Positions 1 to 9,780 of a stretch of 64,000 nt of DNA are shown here, in pieces (the first letter of the stretch is position 1; every line of letters begins with the position of its first letter). This stretch comes from Mesorhizobium sp. AR02 (GTDB lineage Bacteria; Pseudomonadota; Alphaproteobacteria; Rhizobiales; Rhizobiaceae), in assembly GCF_024746835.1 (NCBI RefSeq), contig NZ_CP080531.1, forward strand, positions 5,910,001 to 5,974,000, in the 5' to 3' direction. The position numbers and the translations under genes were made by a program. The notes beneath the pieces were generated by a model. It did no database searches. It was not told the DNA's origin and saw only the letters and a program-made list of their open reading frames with translations.

Positions 1-474
1 AACCGCTTCGAGCTGAAATGGCCGAACGACGTGCTTGCTTCCGGTGCGAAGCTCGCCGGCATCCTGCTGGAGTCGGCGATACTGGATGGCGGCCGCTTCG
101 CGGTCGCCGTCGGCATCGGCGTCAATGTGGTGGCGCATCCCACGGATTTGCCGTATCCCGCGACATCGCTGCAAGCTCTGGGCGCGACATGCGATGCGGA
201 AACGCTGTTCCTGGCGTTGTCGGATGCCTGGAGCGAGAATGCCCGCCTGTGGGATGAAGGGCGCGGTCTTGCCGCCGTCAGGCGGCGCTGGCTGGCGCGC
301 GCGGCGGGACTTGGTGGCGAGGTTGCTGTCAGAATTGACGGTAATGTGGTGCGTGGGGTGTTCGAGACCATTGACGAGGACTGCCGTTTCGTGATCCGCG
401 ACGATGAGGGGTCGGTTGTGACGGTTGCCGCCGGCGACGTGCATTTCGGCGCGGTGGCATCTGCTCGGGTATAA
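1..474 (+). CDS. birA: Biotin--[acetyl-CoA-carboxylase] ligase, 5'-truncated by window edge
   Basis: The frame is open from the first base and ends with TAA, giving 157 codons of the C-terminal part. It starts inside the catalytic core: the LKWPNDVL block, typical of biotin protein ligases, is visible at once, followed by KLAGILLE and a GIGVNV motif. The family activates biotin as biotinyl-AMP and transfers it to the carrier lysine of carboxylases. The C-terminal residues fit the small SH3-like domain. It lies 34 bp upstream of rnj on the same strand, the usual order in rhizobia. The N-terminus is outside the window, so it cannot be seen whether a DNA-binding domain is present. Confidence 0.93.
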   Translation, partial: NRFELKWPNDVLASGAKLAGILLESAILDGGRFAVAVGIGVNVVAHPTDLPYPATSLQALGATCDAETLFLALSDAWSENARLWDEGRGLAAVRRRWLARAAGLGGEVAVRIDGNVVRGVFETIDEDCRFVIRDDEGSVVTVAAGDVHFGAVASARV

Positions 475-508
475 TGGGCTTGGCCTGAGGGCCAGGAAGG
501 GAAAAATC

Positions 509-2179
509 ATGGCGAAAGCGGAAAACGCCGAACTCGTCTTCGTGCCGCTTGGCGGCGTCGGCGAGATCGGCATGAACTTCGCCCTCTACGGCTACGGCCC
601 GCCGAGCGCGCGCGAATGGATCGTCATCGATGTCGGTGTCACCTTTCCCGACGCGGCGCATCCGGGCGTCGACCTGATCCTGCCCGACACGCGCTTCATC
701 GAGGAAAACCTCGCCAATCTGCGCGGCATCATCATCACCCATGCGCATGAGGACCATTACGGTGCGCTGCTCGACACCTGGCCGAAGCTGAAGGCGCCGG
801 TGTGGATGACACCGTTCAGCGCCGGGCTGCTGGACGCCAAGCGGCAAGGCGAGCAAGGGGCGCCGAAGATCCCGGTGACGATCTACCGGGCTGGCGAAAA
901 ATTCACCGTCGGCCCGTTCGAGATCGAAGCCATTCCGGTGGCGCATTCCATTCCCGAGCCGATGTCTCTGGCCATCACGACGCCGGCTGGCACGGTCATC
1001 CACACCGGTGACTGGAAGATCGATCCGGAACCGACGATCGGGCCCAAGACCGACGAGGCGCGTTTCCGTGCCTATGGCGACAAGGGCGTGCTGGCGCTGA
1101 TCTGCGATTCGACCAATGCGCTGCGCGAAGGCGAGTCGCCTTCGGAAGTCGCCGTCGGCGAGGGCCTCAAGGGCGTCATCCAGGCCGCCAAGGGCCGCGT
1201 TGCCGTCACCACTTTCTCTTCCAATGTCGGGCGCATCGTTTCCATCGCCAGGGCGGCACGCGATGCCGGCCGCCAGTGCCTGGTGCTTGGCCGCTCGCTG
1301 AAGCGCGTCATCGATGTAGCCGACGAGCTTGGCTATATGGACGGGTTGCCTGAGTTCATTGCCGAGGAAGATTTCGGCTTCATCCCGCGCGAAAACCTCG
1401 TCATCATCTGCACCGGCAGCCAGGGCGAGCCGCTGGCGGCGCTGGCGAAACTGTCGCGTGACGAGATGAAATCGGTGTCGCTGACGGCGGGCGACACGGT
1501 GGTGTTTTCTTCGCGCACCATTCCCGGCAATGAGAAGGCGATCCTCGAGATCAAGAACCGCCTCATCGATCTCGGCATCAAGATCATCGAGGATGGTGAT
1601 GCGCTGGTGCATGTCTCCGGCCACCCCCGGCGCAGCGAGTTGCGCAAGATGTATGAATGGGTGCGCCCGCAGATCGGCGTTCCCGTGCATGGCGAGGCGG
1701 CGCATCTGGTGGCTCAGGGATCGCTGATGTCGACCTCCGGCATCGGTCAGGTGGCACAGGTGCGCGACGGCGACATGCTGAGGCTTGCTCCCGGCCCCGC
1801 CACCATCATCGACCAGGTGCCGTTCGGCCGCATCTACAAGGACGGCAATTTGATCGGCACGGACCAGGCAATGGGCATTCGCGACCGGCGCAAATTGTCC
1901 TTTGCCGGCCATGTCGCGGTCAATGTCGTGCTCGACGACAAATACGAGCTGGCTGGCGATCCCGATCTCGTCGCCATCGGCGTCGCCGAAGCCGATGCCG
2001 GCGGCGAGACGCTCGAGGACCTGATGATCGATGCTGCCGTCGGCGCGGTCGATTCGATTCCCCGCCAGCGGCGAAAGGACCTCGACCTGGTTCAGGAGGC
2101 GGTGCGTCGCGCGGTACGCGGCGCCGCCAACGAGGCCTGGGGCAAGAAGCCACTGGTAACGGTTTTCGTCACCAGGTGA
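509..2179 (+). CDS. rnj: Ribonuclease J
   Basis: A 556-residue protein of the usual RNase J length. The N-terminal metallo-beta-lactamase core carries the zinc motif HAHEDH at residues 78-83, with further motifs such as HTGDWKID, followed by a beta-CASP segment (CTGSQGEP, SGHPRRSEL, VHGEAAHL). RNase J performs 5'-exonucleolytic and endonucleolytic RNA turnover and 16S rRNA maturation in the cytoplasm. The ATG at 509 was chosen because AGGAAGGG precedes it at good spacing and the conserved N-terminus (ELVFVPLGGVGEIGMN) follows; an upstream in-frame start at 425 would run into birA. Co-directional with birA, probably co-transcribed. Confidence 0.95.
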   Translation: MAKAENAELVFVPLGGVGEIGMNFALYGYGPPSAREWIVIDVGVTFPDAAHPGVDLILPDTRFIEENLANLRGIIITHAHEDHYGALLDTWPKLKAPVWMTPFSAGLLDAKRQGEQGAPKIPVTIYRAGEKFTVGPFEIEAIPVAHSIPEPMSLAITTPAGTVIHTGDWKIDPEPTIGPKTDEARFRAYGDKGVLALICDSTNALREGESPSEVAVGEGLKGVIQAAKGRVAVTTFSSNVGRIVSIARAARDAGRQCLVLGRSLKRVIDVADELGYMDGLPEFIAEEDFGFIPRENLVIICTGSQGEPLAALAKLSRDEMKSVSLTAGDTVVFSSRTIPGNEKAILEIKNRLIDLGIKIIEDGDALVHVSGHPRRSELRKMYEWVRPQIGVPVHGEAAHLVAQGSLMSTSGIGQVAQVRDGDMLRLAPGPATIIDQVPFGRIYKDGNLIGTDQAMGIRDRRKLSFAGHVAVNVVLDDKYELAGDPDLVAIGVAEADAGGETLEDLMIDAAVGAVDSIPRQRRKDLDLVQEAVRRAVRGAANEAWGKKPLVTVFVTR

Positions 2180-2195
2180 GGGTGGCAGCGGTTCG

Positions 2196-3059
2196 CTACA
2201 AGTTCAGCTGATAGCTGACCGGAAGCCAGCGAAAAGAACCGTTCGCCGATTCGATGTAACCCAGGCCTGGAAACGGCATGTGGTGGCCGGCGACCAGCAG
2301 GCGCTGTTCGGCTGCCATCCTCAGCAGGCGCTTGCGGGTCTCGACGGCCTGCTCCTTGTCGTCATCGAAGTCGGCATGCCATTCCGGATGCTGGATGGAC
2401 ACGACATAGTGCAGGAAGGCGTCCGACCAGATCAGCAGTCGTTGCCCGTCGCTTTCGATGAGAAATGCCAGGAGGCCTGGGGAATGACCTGACGCGCCGA
2501 GGGCGGTAATGTCCGGCACCACTTCATCTCCGGGCGCTATGAATGTTGCCCGGTCGGCCAGCCCGGTGCAAATCTGTCTGAACAGATCACGATTGGCCAA
2601 TCTGGCCTCGCGAACCGCTGCTCCCTCGGTCCAGAAGGCGAATTCCGCCGCGCCGAATACGTAGCGTGCCCGGCTGAAAACCGGTTCACCATTCCTGACA
2701 AGCCCGCCGATGTGATCCGGGTGTCCGTGCGTGATGACCACCACGTCGATATCATCAGGCCCGAGCCCAATGTCTTGCAAACAGTCCAGGAGTGAACTGC
2801 CCTCATCTCCGCATCCGGTGTCGAACAGGATCTTTTCGGAACCGGTGTCGATCAGCGTCGGGATGAAACAATGTTCGTACCGATCCCGGTCGATGAAGTT
2901 CGAGACCGCGAGTTCGAGCACCGCGCCTGGCGGCTGTCCGGCTGCGAAGGCCGATGCAAGGTTGTCGCGGACATCGACGGCGTCGAGCAAGGCGGCAATC
3001 TTGAATGACCCGAGATCGAAGGTGAAAACGCGGGCGCGGGCAGGGCGGATGTAAGACAT
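2196..3059 (-). CDS. MBL-fold metallohydrolase (lactonase-like)
   Basis: A 287-residue single-domain metallo-beta-lactamase-fold protein with the zinc motif HGHPDH at residues 111-116, a second metal region around SGHSPGL, and a late His in AGHHMPFPG. The architecture resembles the N-acyl-homoserine lactonase/MBL hydrolase group, but the substrate cannot be assigned from sequence. No signal peptide is seen. It converges on rnj with 16 bp between the stops and is divergent from mce. It interrupts the rnj-mce linkage usual in relatives, so it may be an insertion in this lineage (inference). Confidence 0.85.
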   Translation of the reverse strand: MSYIRPARARVFTFDLGSFKIAALLDAVDVRDNLASAFAAGQPPGAVLELAVSNFIDRDRYEHCFIPTLIDTGSEKILFDTGCGDEGSSLLDCLQDIGLGPDDIDVVVITHGHPDHIGGLVRNGEPVFSRARYVFGAAEFAFWTEGAAVREARLANRDLFRQICTGLADRATFIAPGDEVVPDITALGASGHSPGLLAFLIESDGQRLLIWSDAFLHYVVSIQHPEWHADFDDDKEQAVETRKRLLRMAAEQRLLVAGHHMPFPGLGYIESANGSFRWLPVSYQLNL

Positions 3060-3218
3060 TGCCGGTTGTACTTTGCGGTTGCCGGTCGGAACAGTCTCGA
3101 TCGTGATTTGGGAGAATGTTCACCAAAGTGCGACAGTGCGCGCCTCGTGAATGGCTGTTGGTCTCAGCCGATTTGACGTATGACGCCAGCCATTGGACAG
3201 AGGAGAGACAACTCGCAC

Positions 3219-3623
3219 ATGCTCGGACGGCTGAACCATGTCGCGCTTGCGGTGCCAGACCTGACTGCTGCCGTTGTCGCCTACCGCAACACGCTGGGCG
3301 CCGAAGTGACGGAGCCGCAGGCTTTGCCGGAGCACGGCGTCACGGTGGTGTTCGTCAATGTCGGCAACACCAAGATCGAACTTCTGGAGCCCTTGGGCGA
3401 GGGCTCGCCGATCGCCGCGTTCCTGGCGAAGAACCCGTCCGGCGGTATGCATCATCTCTGCTACGAGGTTGATGACATCCTGGCCGCGCGCGATCAGCTC
3501 AAGGCCGCCGGCGCCCGCGTGCTGGGCGACGGCAATCCCAAGATCGGCGCGCATGGCAAGCCGGTGCTTTTCCTGCATCCGAAGGATTTCTTCGGCACGC
3601 TGATCGAACTGGAGCAATCATGA
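3219..3623 (+). CDS. mce: Methylmalonyl-CoA epimerase
   Basis: A 134-residue VOC-fold protein, the normal epimerase length. It begins MLGRLNHVALAVPDL and contains the metal-binding segments MHHLCYEV and FGTLIELEQ at the C-terminus. The enzyme interconverts (2S)- and (2R)-methylmalonyl-CoA in propionyl-CoA degradation to succinyl-CoA, a B12-dependent route, which fits the cobalamin genes elsewhere in the window. ATG 3219 is chosen over an in-frame ATG at 3180 because of the purine-rich GAGGAGAGA ribosome binding site before it and the family N-terminus. The stop overlaps the start of the DUF1467 gene (ATGA). Confidence 0.93.
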   Translation: MLGRLNHVALAVPDLTAAVVAYRNTLGAEVTEPQALPEHGVTVVFVNVGNTKIELLEPLGEGSPIAAFLAKNPSGGMHHLCYEVDDILAARDQLKAAGARVLGDGNPKIGAHGKPVLFLHPKDFFGTLIELEQS

Positions 3624-3904
3624 GCTGGGTTTCGTTCACCGCCCTGTTTTTCGCGACCTGGTGGGTGGTGCTGTTTGCCGTGCTGCCGTTCAGCGTCAGG
3701 ACGCAGGATGACGATCATGACGTGACGCTGGGCACGGTTCCGAGCGCGCCACGCGGGCCGCATATGCTGCGCGCGGTGATCCGCACCACCATCGCCACGG
3801 CGATCTTGATGGGCATTTTCTACGGCTTGACGCACGGGCTGGGATACAGCCTCAGCGACATCCCCCACATCGTGCCGGATTTCGGCCAGACCCCGGCAAA
3901 ATAG
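3620..3904 (+). CDS. DUF1467 family membrane protein
   Basis: A 94-residue protein with two hydrophobic segments (roughly residues 5-25 and 53-73) separated by a short polar loop containing RTQDDD. This matches the DUF1467 family, which has no known function and sits next to mce and proS in many alphaproteobacteria. Its ATG overlaps the mce stop by four bases, so the two are translationally coupled. An inner-membrane location is predicted from the two helices. Confidence 0.88.
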   Translation: MSWVSFTALFFATWWVVLFAVLPFSVRTQDDDHDVTLGTVPSAPRGPHMLRAVIRTTIATAILMGIFYGLTHGLGYSLSDIPHIVPDFGQTPAK

Positions 3905-4041
3905 ATCTCCCGGCAAGGGTACTCCGACGAGATCGGAGCGCTGCGGGGGCGGATCGAGAGGCCGCATGTTTCGCGGCCATACGCTTGTTGACGCTAGGTC
4001 ATGTAACCTGGCAACCCGCCGCGCTAACCAGATGATTGCAC

Positions 4042-4069
4042 AAAAAAAATGCAAGGCACGAGGCCTTGC
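4042..4069 (-). terminator. Rho-independent terminator
   Basis: On the minus strand a perfect 7-bp stem GCAAGGC/GCCTTGC with a 5-nt loop (4051-4069) is followed by A and eight T residues (4042-4049). On the plus strand the flank is AATTAAACG, so termination there would be weak. It ends either the candidate small RNA or the caspase-like gene transcript. Confidence 0.85.
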
Positions 4070-4192
4070 AATTAAACGCGTCCGATCTGTTTCCGGTTTC
4101 CGGCGGCAGCGAGTAACCGCGCCTAGATCGCATCCTCCCAAGACTTTGACCGCGTAGGAGAGCAGATTTTTCTCCGCCCTCTCGGTTATCGC
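4042..4192 (-). ncRNA. Candidate trans-acting small RNA (possibly alpha-r9 family)
   Basis: About 150 nt on the minus strand between the DUF1467 gene and the caspase-like gene. Visible evidence: a textbook intrinsic terminator at its 3' end (4042-4069) and a plausible sigma-70 promoter, CGTGAC at 4221-4226 and CTAGTG at 4197-4202 with an 18-bp spacer, which would start RNA near 4190. No convincing reading frame is present. From memory, rhizobia carry a conserved small RNA (alpha-r9, Smr9C in Sinorhizobium meliloti) of about this size near proS; the family assignment rests on position and architecture, not on alignment. Alternatively the terminator simply ends the caspase-like transcript. The remaining intergenic DNA (4230-4407) shows nothing I can name. 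Confidence 0.5.
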
Positions 4193-4407
4193 GGCACACT
4201 AGCCTAAGCCGAATGAAAATGTCACGAAGAATTTTGCCTCGAAACAGGCATTCTCGTGCTGCACTGCACAATAGTATGGCATGCTTTGCTTTCGAAACGA
4301 CCAGCAAGGCGCGGTGGAGCCTTTGCGGCATGTCCTGAGTTGACGCGCGCAAAGAATTGCCGGCCAAATCCGAAGACATTCGGCTCTCCCGCACAGTCGG
4401 CGAGAAC

Positions 4408-6969
4408 CTATTTTGTGACGCCGGCCTCAGCCATCGCTTTCTCGACCATGCCGATCCAGCCTTCGTTGGCACCCGGCAAGCGTCCTTCAGATTTCAGTCC
4501 GGCCAGCATGGCCAGCGCGGCCTTGAAATTTGTCGACGGGTCAACGCCAGCCACGGCAAGCTTGTAGCGGCTGTAGGCGGCATCGACCGTGCGCTGTGCG
4601 TTGCCCGGATCGGCTTGCAACTGCGCCTTGGCGATGACGAAGCCAGCCTGGTATTCCGCAGCCGCGCCGGTCTTGTCGCCCTTGCTCATCAGCACGTCGC
4701 CGATCCGGTTGTGGCCAACCGCAAGGTCGCGCTGCCATTCGGCATTGTCGGGGTCGAGTTCGGCCAGATATTCGGCAATGGCCTGCGCGGAACGGCGGTC
4801 GGCGAGCGATCCGTCAAGGTCGCCCGCCTCGGCGCGGGCGTCGGCTATCTTGCCCAGCGCAAGCTCGAGGTCACGCCGCCATAGCGTGTTGCCGGGATCC
4901 CGCGCCACCAGCTTCTGCGCGATATCGACGCTGCGCTGGTAGGGTTCGAAAGCCTTTTCGTTGTGCCCGGTCAGCCGCTGCAGGTCGCCGATAGCGGTGA
5001 GGCTGACGGTGATGTCGCGCTGCAGTTCGGCGTCATCAGGCATCTTCTTCGCCAGTGCCTCGGTGATCTGCAAGGAGACTTCATATTCGGCGATCGAGCT
5101 TTCCAGGTCGTTGGTCAGCCTGAGCGCCAGCCCGACCTTGGAATGGCTGACCGAAACGTCGCGCCGAAAGCCGTCATTATCAGGCGCTTTCTCGACCAGG
5201 AATTCGGCCACCTTGAGTGCCGAACGGTAGTTCGCCAGCGCGCCGGGTCCGTCGCCCGAAACCCGCATGGCGTCGCCGATGCGGTTGAAGCAGACGGCGT
5301 AGTCGCGCAGATAGTCAAGCGTAGGCTCTTTTTCGAGGATCGCCTTCATCGTGGCGAGAGCCTGCTGGTAAAGCGCGATCGCGCCCGCAGTATCGCCCAT
5401 CGCCTTCTTGACGTCGGCCACCTTGTTCTGCGCCACGGCAAGGTCGCGCTGGTGGTCGACCTTGTCAGGCTCGGCCGCCGCGCGTTTCTCAGCGGACTGG
5501 ACCATCGAATCATAGGCTTTGCCGGCTTCCTGCAGATGACCGACGGTCGTTTCCAGCGTGCCGATCAGTTCCCAGGACAGTGTCTGCTGGTAGCGCGCGT
5601 CGTCCGGTATCTGGAAACCCTCGACATCCGCGTAGAGGGCCACAGCCTTGCGATAGTCTTCAATGGCGAGGTCGTAGCGCAATTGCGCCTGCGAGGCGCC
5701 GCCGGCGAGATAATGCGTCGTAACCTCCGACAGCGTACGCTCGATGAAGCGGTTTTTCAGATCGTCGCGCGACTTGCCGTCGATATCCGCTGCCTTGCCA
5801 AGCAGCGCACGTGCCTCGTCGAACGAGCCGAGTGCCAATTGCGCCTCGGCCTGTTGGCGCAGCGTCGTCACCTGCGGATCGGAGGAGGCGAAGTTGCGCA
5901 AATCGGCCCGCACCTTGATGAAGGCATCGGCCGCTTCCTGGAGTTTCTGTTGGCGCTGCCTTGGCGCCATCGCCTTGCCGTCGGAGGTGATCAGTGCGGC
6001 GTATAGCGGCGCCAGCGGCATGTCGGCGTGGGCCGCCACCGCCTCGACCTCGACGCGCAGGTCCGGCGTGACATCGGCCATGGCGAGCAGCAGACGATCG
6101 CGCTCGGGCAGGGCGTCCTTGCTGGCCTGCGCGGCGAAGAACAGCCGCGGCAAGCCGCTCTCGACATAGGGAAGCTGCTTGCCACGCGACAGATCGTAGA
6201 CCTGTTGCTGCACCAGCGTCAGCACGGAGCGTATTTCCAGCCCGTCGGTGGGCAGGAACTTGGCCAACGCGGCAGAGAATTCGGAGTTGCCGGATGCGCC
6301 GTCAGACGCCGTCTGTCCGGGCGCCGCGGCGAAGGCGAACAACACGTTTTCCGCCCGACCCATGCGTCCGAGCCCGGGCTTGGCCTCGGCTCTCACCTCT
6401 GGCGCAATGGAGATCACGCCGCGTCCTTCGCCAGACTTGCTGTCTCCAGATTGGCTGTCTCCAGATTGGCTGTCTGCGGATTCGCCGCCCCCGGATTGGC
6501 CGAAAGGATCGTTGCGGCAAGCATCGAGCACCACGAGGCCGATCTTGCCGACCGCGGTCACTGTCTCGCGCACCTCCTCAAGCGGAAGGGTTGTGGCCTT
6601 CAACCCGTCCAGCGAAGATGGATCGGCATCGACCGGAAGAAGACGGTTGTCGCCGGCGATCTCGACGCCATGGCCAGAGAAATAGATCAGCGCAACATCC
6701 GCGCCGGCCGCATCGTCGCGAAAATCCTCCAGCGCGCGGCGCATACGCTTCAAGTCGCGGTTCGCTTCGGTGGTGACGTCGAAGCCGAGTTTTTGCAACG
6801 CGGATTCGATCGTGCGGCTGTCGTTCACCGCATTCTTCAGGGGACGCACGTTGCGGTACTCGTCGGCCGCAATAATGAGCGCAACCCGCCGCTCGGCGTG
6901 TGCCGCCGAAACGAAAAAGATCGCCAGGATGATTGCCAGGAAAAAACGCAATGTCCCAATCCGCCCCAA
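4408..6969 (-). CDS. Secreted caspase-like (C14) protein with TPR tail
   Basis: An 853-residue protein. Residues 1-25 form a signal peptide (hydrophobic FFLAIILAIFFV then SAAHA). Residues 26-280 are a caspase/metacaspase p20-like domain with the catalytic pair His100 (YFSGHG) and Cys151 (DACRNDPF). A low-complexity DSQSG repeat follows at about 165-182, and the rest to the C-terminus is alpha-helical with tetratricopeptide-like repeats (NRIGDAMR, AIALYQQALA). The family hydrolyses after Arg/Lys in eukaryotic metacaspases; bacterial substrates are mostly unknown. The frame opens at a TTG (6969) with no clear ribosome binding site; a second TTG at 6951 is an alternative. It sits divergent from proS, probably an insertion in the mce-proS interval. 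Confidence 0.85.
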   Translation of the reverse strand: MGRIGTLRFFLAIILAIFFVSAAHAERRVALIIAADEYRNVRPLKNAVNDSRTIESALQKLGFDVTTEANRDLKRMRRALEDFRDDAAGADVALIYFSGHGVEIAGDNRLLPVDADPSSLDGLKATTLPLEEVRETVTAVGKIGLVVLDACRNDPFGQSGGGESADSQSGDSQSGDSKSGEGRGVISIAPEVRAEAKPGLGRMGRAENVLFAFAAAPGQTASDGASGNSEFSAALAKFLPTDGLEIRSVLTLVQQQVYDLSRGKQLPYVESGLPRLFFAAQASKDALPERDRLLLAMADVTPDLRVEVEAVAAHADMPLAPLYAALITSDGKAMAPRQRQQKLQEAADAFIKVRADLRNFASSDPQVTTLRQQAEAQLALGSFDEARALLGKAADIDGKSRDDLKNRFIERTLSEVTTHYLAGGASQAQLRYDLAIEDYRKAVALYADVEGFQIPDDARYQQTLSWELIGTLETTVGHLQEAGKAYDSMVQSAEKRAAAEPDKVDHQRDLAVAQNKVADVKKAMGDTAGAIALYQQALATMKAILEKEPTLDYLRDYAVCFNRIGDAMRVSGDGPGALANYRSALKVAEFLVEKAPDNDGFRRDVSVSHSKVGLALRLTNDLESSIAEYEVSLQITEALAKKMPDDAELQRDITVSLTAIGDLQRLTGHNEKAFEPYQRSVDIAQKLVARDPGNTLWRRDLELALGKIADARAEAGDLDGSLADRRSAQAIAEYLAELDPDNAEWQRDLAVGHNRIGDVLMSKGDKTGAAAEYQAGFVIAKAQLQADPGNAQRTVDAAYSRYKLAVAGVDPSTNFKAALAMLAGLKSEGRLPGANEGWIGMVEKAMAEAGVTK
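6426..6485. repeat. 15-bp tandem repeat within caspase-like gene
   Basis: The unit TGTCTCCAGATTGGC occurs perfectly twice (6441-6455 and 6456-6470) with degenerate units on both sides. In the protein this encodes the DSQSG-type repeats following the caspase domain. The 15-bp unit keeps frame, so copy-number change would alter linker length without frameshift. Confidence 0.85.
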
Positions 6970-7168
6970 ACGGACAGCGTCCCACGGCTTTTCGGCTCAA
7001 GCAAGCCGGCGCAACATGATCCAGGAACTGAGGGAATCCGGGCACGAGGGCGTCAATGTGCCGCCATGGCCGGGTTCCCATTGTGCCATGAAATGGCTAT
7101 GAAGCCGGGGCAAGCAAGCCTGCGTCGCGCCGATTCTGGCGTGGCCGTTCTCATTCACGGACCAGTCC

Positions 7169-8497
7169 ATGCGTTTGTCGCGCTATTTCCTGCCTATCCT
7201 CAAAGAAAATCCGCGCGAGGCCGAGATCGTCTCGCACCGGCTGATGCTGCGTGCCGGCATGATCCGCCAGCAGGGGCAGGGCAGTTTCTCCTGGCTGCCA
7301 CTCGGCAAGCGGGTGCTCGAAAAGGTCTGCCAGATCATCCGCGAGGAGCAGAACCGCGCCGGTGCGCTGGAAATCCTGATGCCGACCATCCAGTCGGCCG
7401 ATCTGTGGCGCGAAAGCGGCCGCTATGACGACTACGGCAAAGAGATGCTGCGCATCAAGGATCGCCAGGACCGCGACATGCTCTACGGTCCGACCAATGA
7501 GGAAGTGGTCACCGAAATCGTCCGCGCTTACGTCAAGTCCTACAAGGACCTGCCGCTCAATCTCTACCACATCCAGTGGAAGTTCCGTGACGAGGTGCGG
7601 CCGCGCTTCGGCGTCATGCGCTCACGCGAATTCCTGATGAAGGACGCCTATTCCTTCGACCTCGATTTCGAAGGCGCGAGAGCTGCTTATAACAGGATGT
7701 TCGTGTCCTATCTCAGGACCTTCACGCGCATGGGCCTGCAGGCGATCCCGATGCGGGCCGATACCGGGCCGATCGGCGGCGATCTCAGCCACGAATTCAT
7801 CATCCTGGCCGACACCGGCGAGAGCCAGGTCTATTGCGATCGCGATTATCTGTCGCTCCAGGTGCCTGGCGAAAACACCGACTTCGCCAATGACGCCGAG
7901 ATATCAGACATCGTCAAAACGTGGACGACGCCTTACGCCGCCACCGACGAGATGCATGACGAGGCGGCCTGGGACAAGCTCGGCGAAGCGGACCGGGTCT
8001 CGGCGCGGGGCATCGAGGTCGGCCACATCTTCCATTTCGGCGACAAATATTCCAAGCCGATGGGCGCCAAGGTGACCGGGCCCGACGGCAAGGATCATTT
8101 CGTCTCCGGCGGCTCCTACGGCATCGGCCCGTCGCGGCTTGTCGCGGCGATCATTGAAGCCAGCCACGACGAGAACGGCATCATCTGGCCGGACGCCGTG
8201 GCGCCGTTCGACATCGGCCTGATCAACATGAAGGTGGGCGACGCCGACTGCGACCGTGTCAGCGACGAGCTCTATGCCGCCTTCGCAGCCAGCGGCAAGG
8301 ATGTGCTTTACGACGACACCGACCAGCGGCCGGGTGGCAAGTTCGCCACCGCCGACCTGATCGGCCTTCCCTGGCAAGTGATCGTCGGGCCGCGCGGCGT
8401 GGCCGCCGGCGAGGTCGAGATCAAGAATCGCAAGACCGGCGAGCGCGAGACGCTGCCGATGGCTGAGGCGAAAAAACGCTTTGGTGCCGCCGCATGA
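7169..8497 (+). CDS. proS: Prolyl-tRNA synthetase
   Basis: A 442-residue class II synthetase, the short alphaproteobacterial form lacking the YbaK-like editing insertion. It starts [15 protein letters not shown] and shows motif 2 ([21 protein letters not shown]) and motif 3 ([10 protein letters not shown]), then the anticodon-binding domain ([25 protein letters not shown]). It charges tRNA-Pro in the cytoplasm. The stop overlaps the ATG of the lolC-like gene (ATGA), the usual proS-lolC-lolD arrangement of rhizobia. The start at 7169 agrees with the family N-terminus. Confidence 0.96.
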   Translation: MRLSRYFLPILKENPREAEIVSHRLMLRAGMIRQQGQGSFSWLPLGKRVLEKVCQIIREEQNRAGALEILMPTIQSADLWRESGRYDDYGKEMLRIKDRQDRDMLYGPTNEEVVTEIVRAYVKSYKDLPLNLYHIQWKFRDEVRPRFGVMRSREFLMKDAYSFDLDFEGARAAYNRMFVSYLRTFTRMGLQAIPMRADTGPIGGDLSHEFIILADTGESQVYCDRDYLSLQVPGENTDFANDAEISDIVKTWTTPYAATDEMHDEAAWDKLGEADRVSARGIEVGHIFHFGDKYSKPMGAKVTGPDGKDHFVSGGSYGIGPSRLVAAIIEASHDENGIIWPDAVAPFDIGLINMKVGDADCDRVSDELYAAFAASGKDVLYDDTDQRPGGKFATADLIGLPWQVIVGPRGVAAGEVEIKNRKTGERETLPMAEAKKRFGAAA

Positions 8498-9780
8498 GCG
8501 AGGCGGCGGCAGCAAGATCGGCGGGCGCCGGCCCGTTCTCCTTCTTCGAACGTACGGTGGCGTGGCGCTATCTGCGCTCGCGGCGCAAGGAGACGGTGAT
8601 CTCGGTCATCGCCTCGATCTCCTTCCTCGGCATCATGCTGGGCGTGGCGACGCTGATCGTCGTCATGGCCGTCATGAACGGGTTTCGCGCCGAGCTTCTG
8701 ACGCGCATCCTCGGCGTCAACGGCCATCTGATCGTGCAGCCGCTCGATTCGCCACTTGAGGACTACGCCCAGGTTGCCGGCCGCATCAATGGCGTGCCCG
8801 GCGTCAAATACGCCATTCCGCTGATCGACGGCCAGGTTTTGGCGCAAGGCAATGTCGGCGGCGGCACCGGCGCGCTGGTGCGCGGCATACGTGGTGAAGA
8901 TCTCGGCAAGATCGCCATCGTCGCCAACAACATCAAGCAGGGTTCGCTCGCCGGTTTCGATTCCGGCGAGGGTGTCGCCATCGGCAAGCGCATGGCGGAG
9001 AATCTCGGCCTGACGCTCGGTGACACCATTACGCTCATCTCGCCCGATGGCGACGTGACGCCGATCGGCACGACACCGCGCATGAAGGGCTACAAGATCG
9101 CGGCGATCTTCGAAGTCGGCATGTCCGAATATGACACGTCCATTGTCTACATGCCGTTTTCCGAAGCGCAGCTCTATTTCAACATGGACGGGCGCGCGCA
9201 GACGATCGAGATCTATGTCGACAATCCCGACGATGTCGACGCGCTGAAACCGAAGGTGGAAGAGGCGGCGCAGCGGCCGATCGACATGGTCGACTGGCGC
9301 CAGCGCAACGAGACCTTCTTTTCGGCCCTGCAGGTCGAGCGCAACGTGATGTTCATGATCCTGACGCTGATCGTGCTGGTGGCGGCGCTCAACATCATTT
9401 CCGGACTGATCATGCTGGTGAAGGACAAGGGGCACGATATTGCCATCCTGCGCACCATGGGCGCGACGCGCGGTGCTATCCTGCGCATCTTCCTGATGAC
9501 GGGGGCGGCGATCGGTGTGACCGGTACGCTTGCCGGCGTGCTGCTTGGCGTCGTCATCTGCACCAACATCGAATCGATCCGCCAGTTCTTCTCCTGGATG
9601 ACCGGCAAGGTGCTGTTCAACCCGGAGCTCTATTTCCTCAGCCAGTTGCCGGCGAAGATGGATCCGCGCGAGACGACCTATGTCATCATCATGGCGCTCG
9701 GCCTGTCCTTCCTGGCAACGGTGTTTCCGGCATGGCGGGCGGCCCGGCTCGATCCCGTCGAAGCCTTGAGGTACGAGTAG
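8494..9780 (+). CDS. lolC: Lipoprotein-releasing ABC transporter permease (LolC/LolE type)
   Basis: A 428-residue inner-membrane protein. The N-terminal part ([15 protein letters not shown]) has the first transmembrane helix, then a periplasmic MacB-like domain, and three helices of an FtsX permease domain in the C-terminal third (from about residue 285). It extracts mature outer-membrane lipoproteins for transfer to LolA, powered by LolD. Only one permease gene is present here, as is usual in alphaproteobacteria, so it probably acts as a homodimer (inference). Overlaps proS by four bases and lolD by one. Confidence 0.92.
   Translation: MSEAAAARSAGAGPFSFFERTVAWRYLRSRRKETVISVIASISFLGIMLGVATLIVVMAVMNGFRAELLTRILGVNGHLIVQPLDSPLEDYAQVAGRINGVPGVKYAIPLIDGQVLAQGNVGGGTGALVRGIRGEDLGKIAIVANNIKQGSLAGFDSGEGVAIGKRMAENLGLTLGDTITLISPDGDVTPIGTTPRMKGYKIAAIFEVGMSEYDTSIVYMPFSEAQLYFNMDGRAQTIEIYVDNPDDVDALKPKVEEAAQRPIDMVDWRQRNETFFSALQVERNVMFMILTLIVLVAALNIISGLIMLVKDKGHDIAILRTMGATRGAILRIFLMTGAAIGVTGTLAGVLLGVVICTNIESIRQFFSWMTGKVLFNPELYFLSQLPAKMDPRETTYVIIMALGLSFLATVFPAWRAARLDPVEALRYE

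Noticed and set aside
329..1912. Minus-strand open frame of 527 codons
   Set aside because: Antisense to birA and rnj; no recognizable motif, composition typical of the shadow strand.
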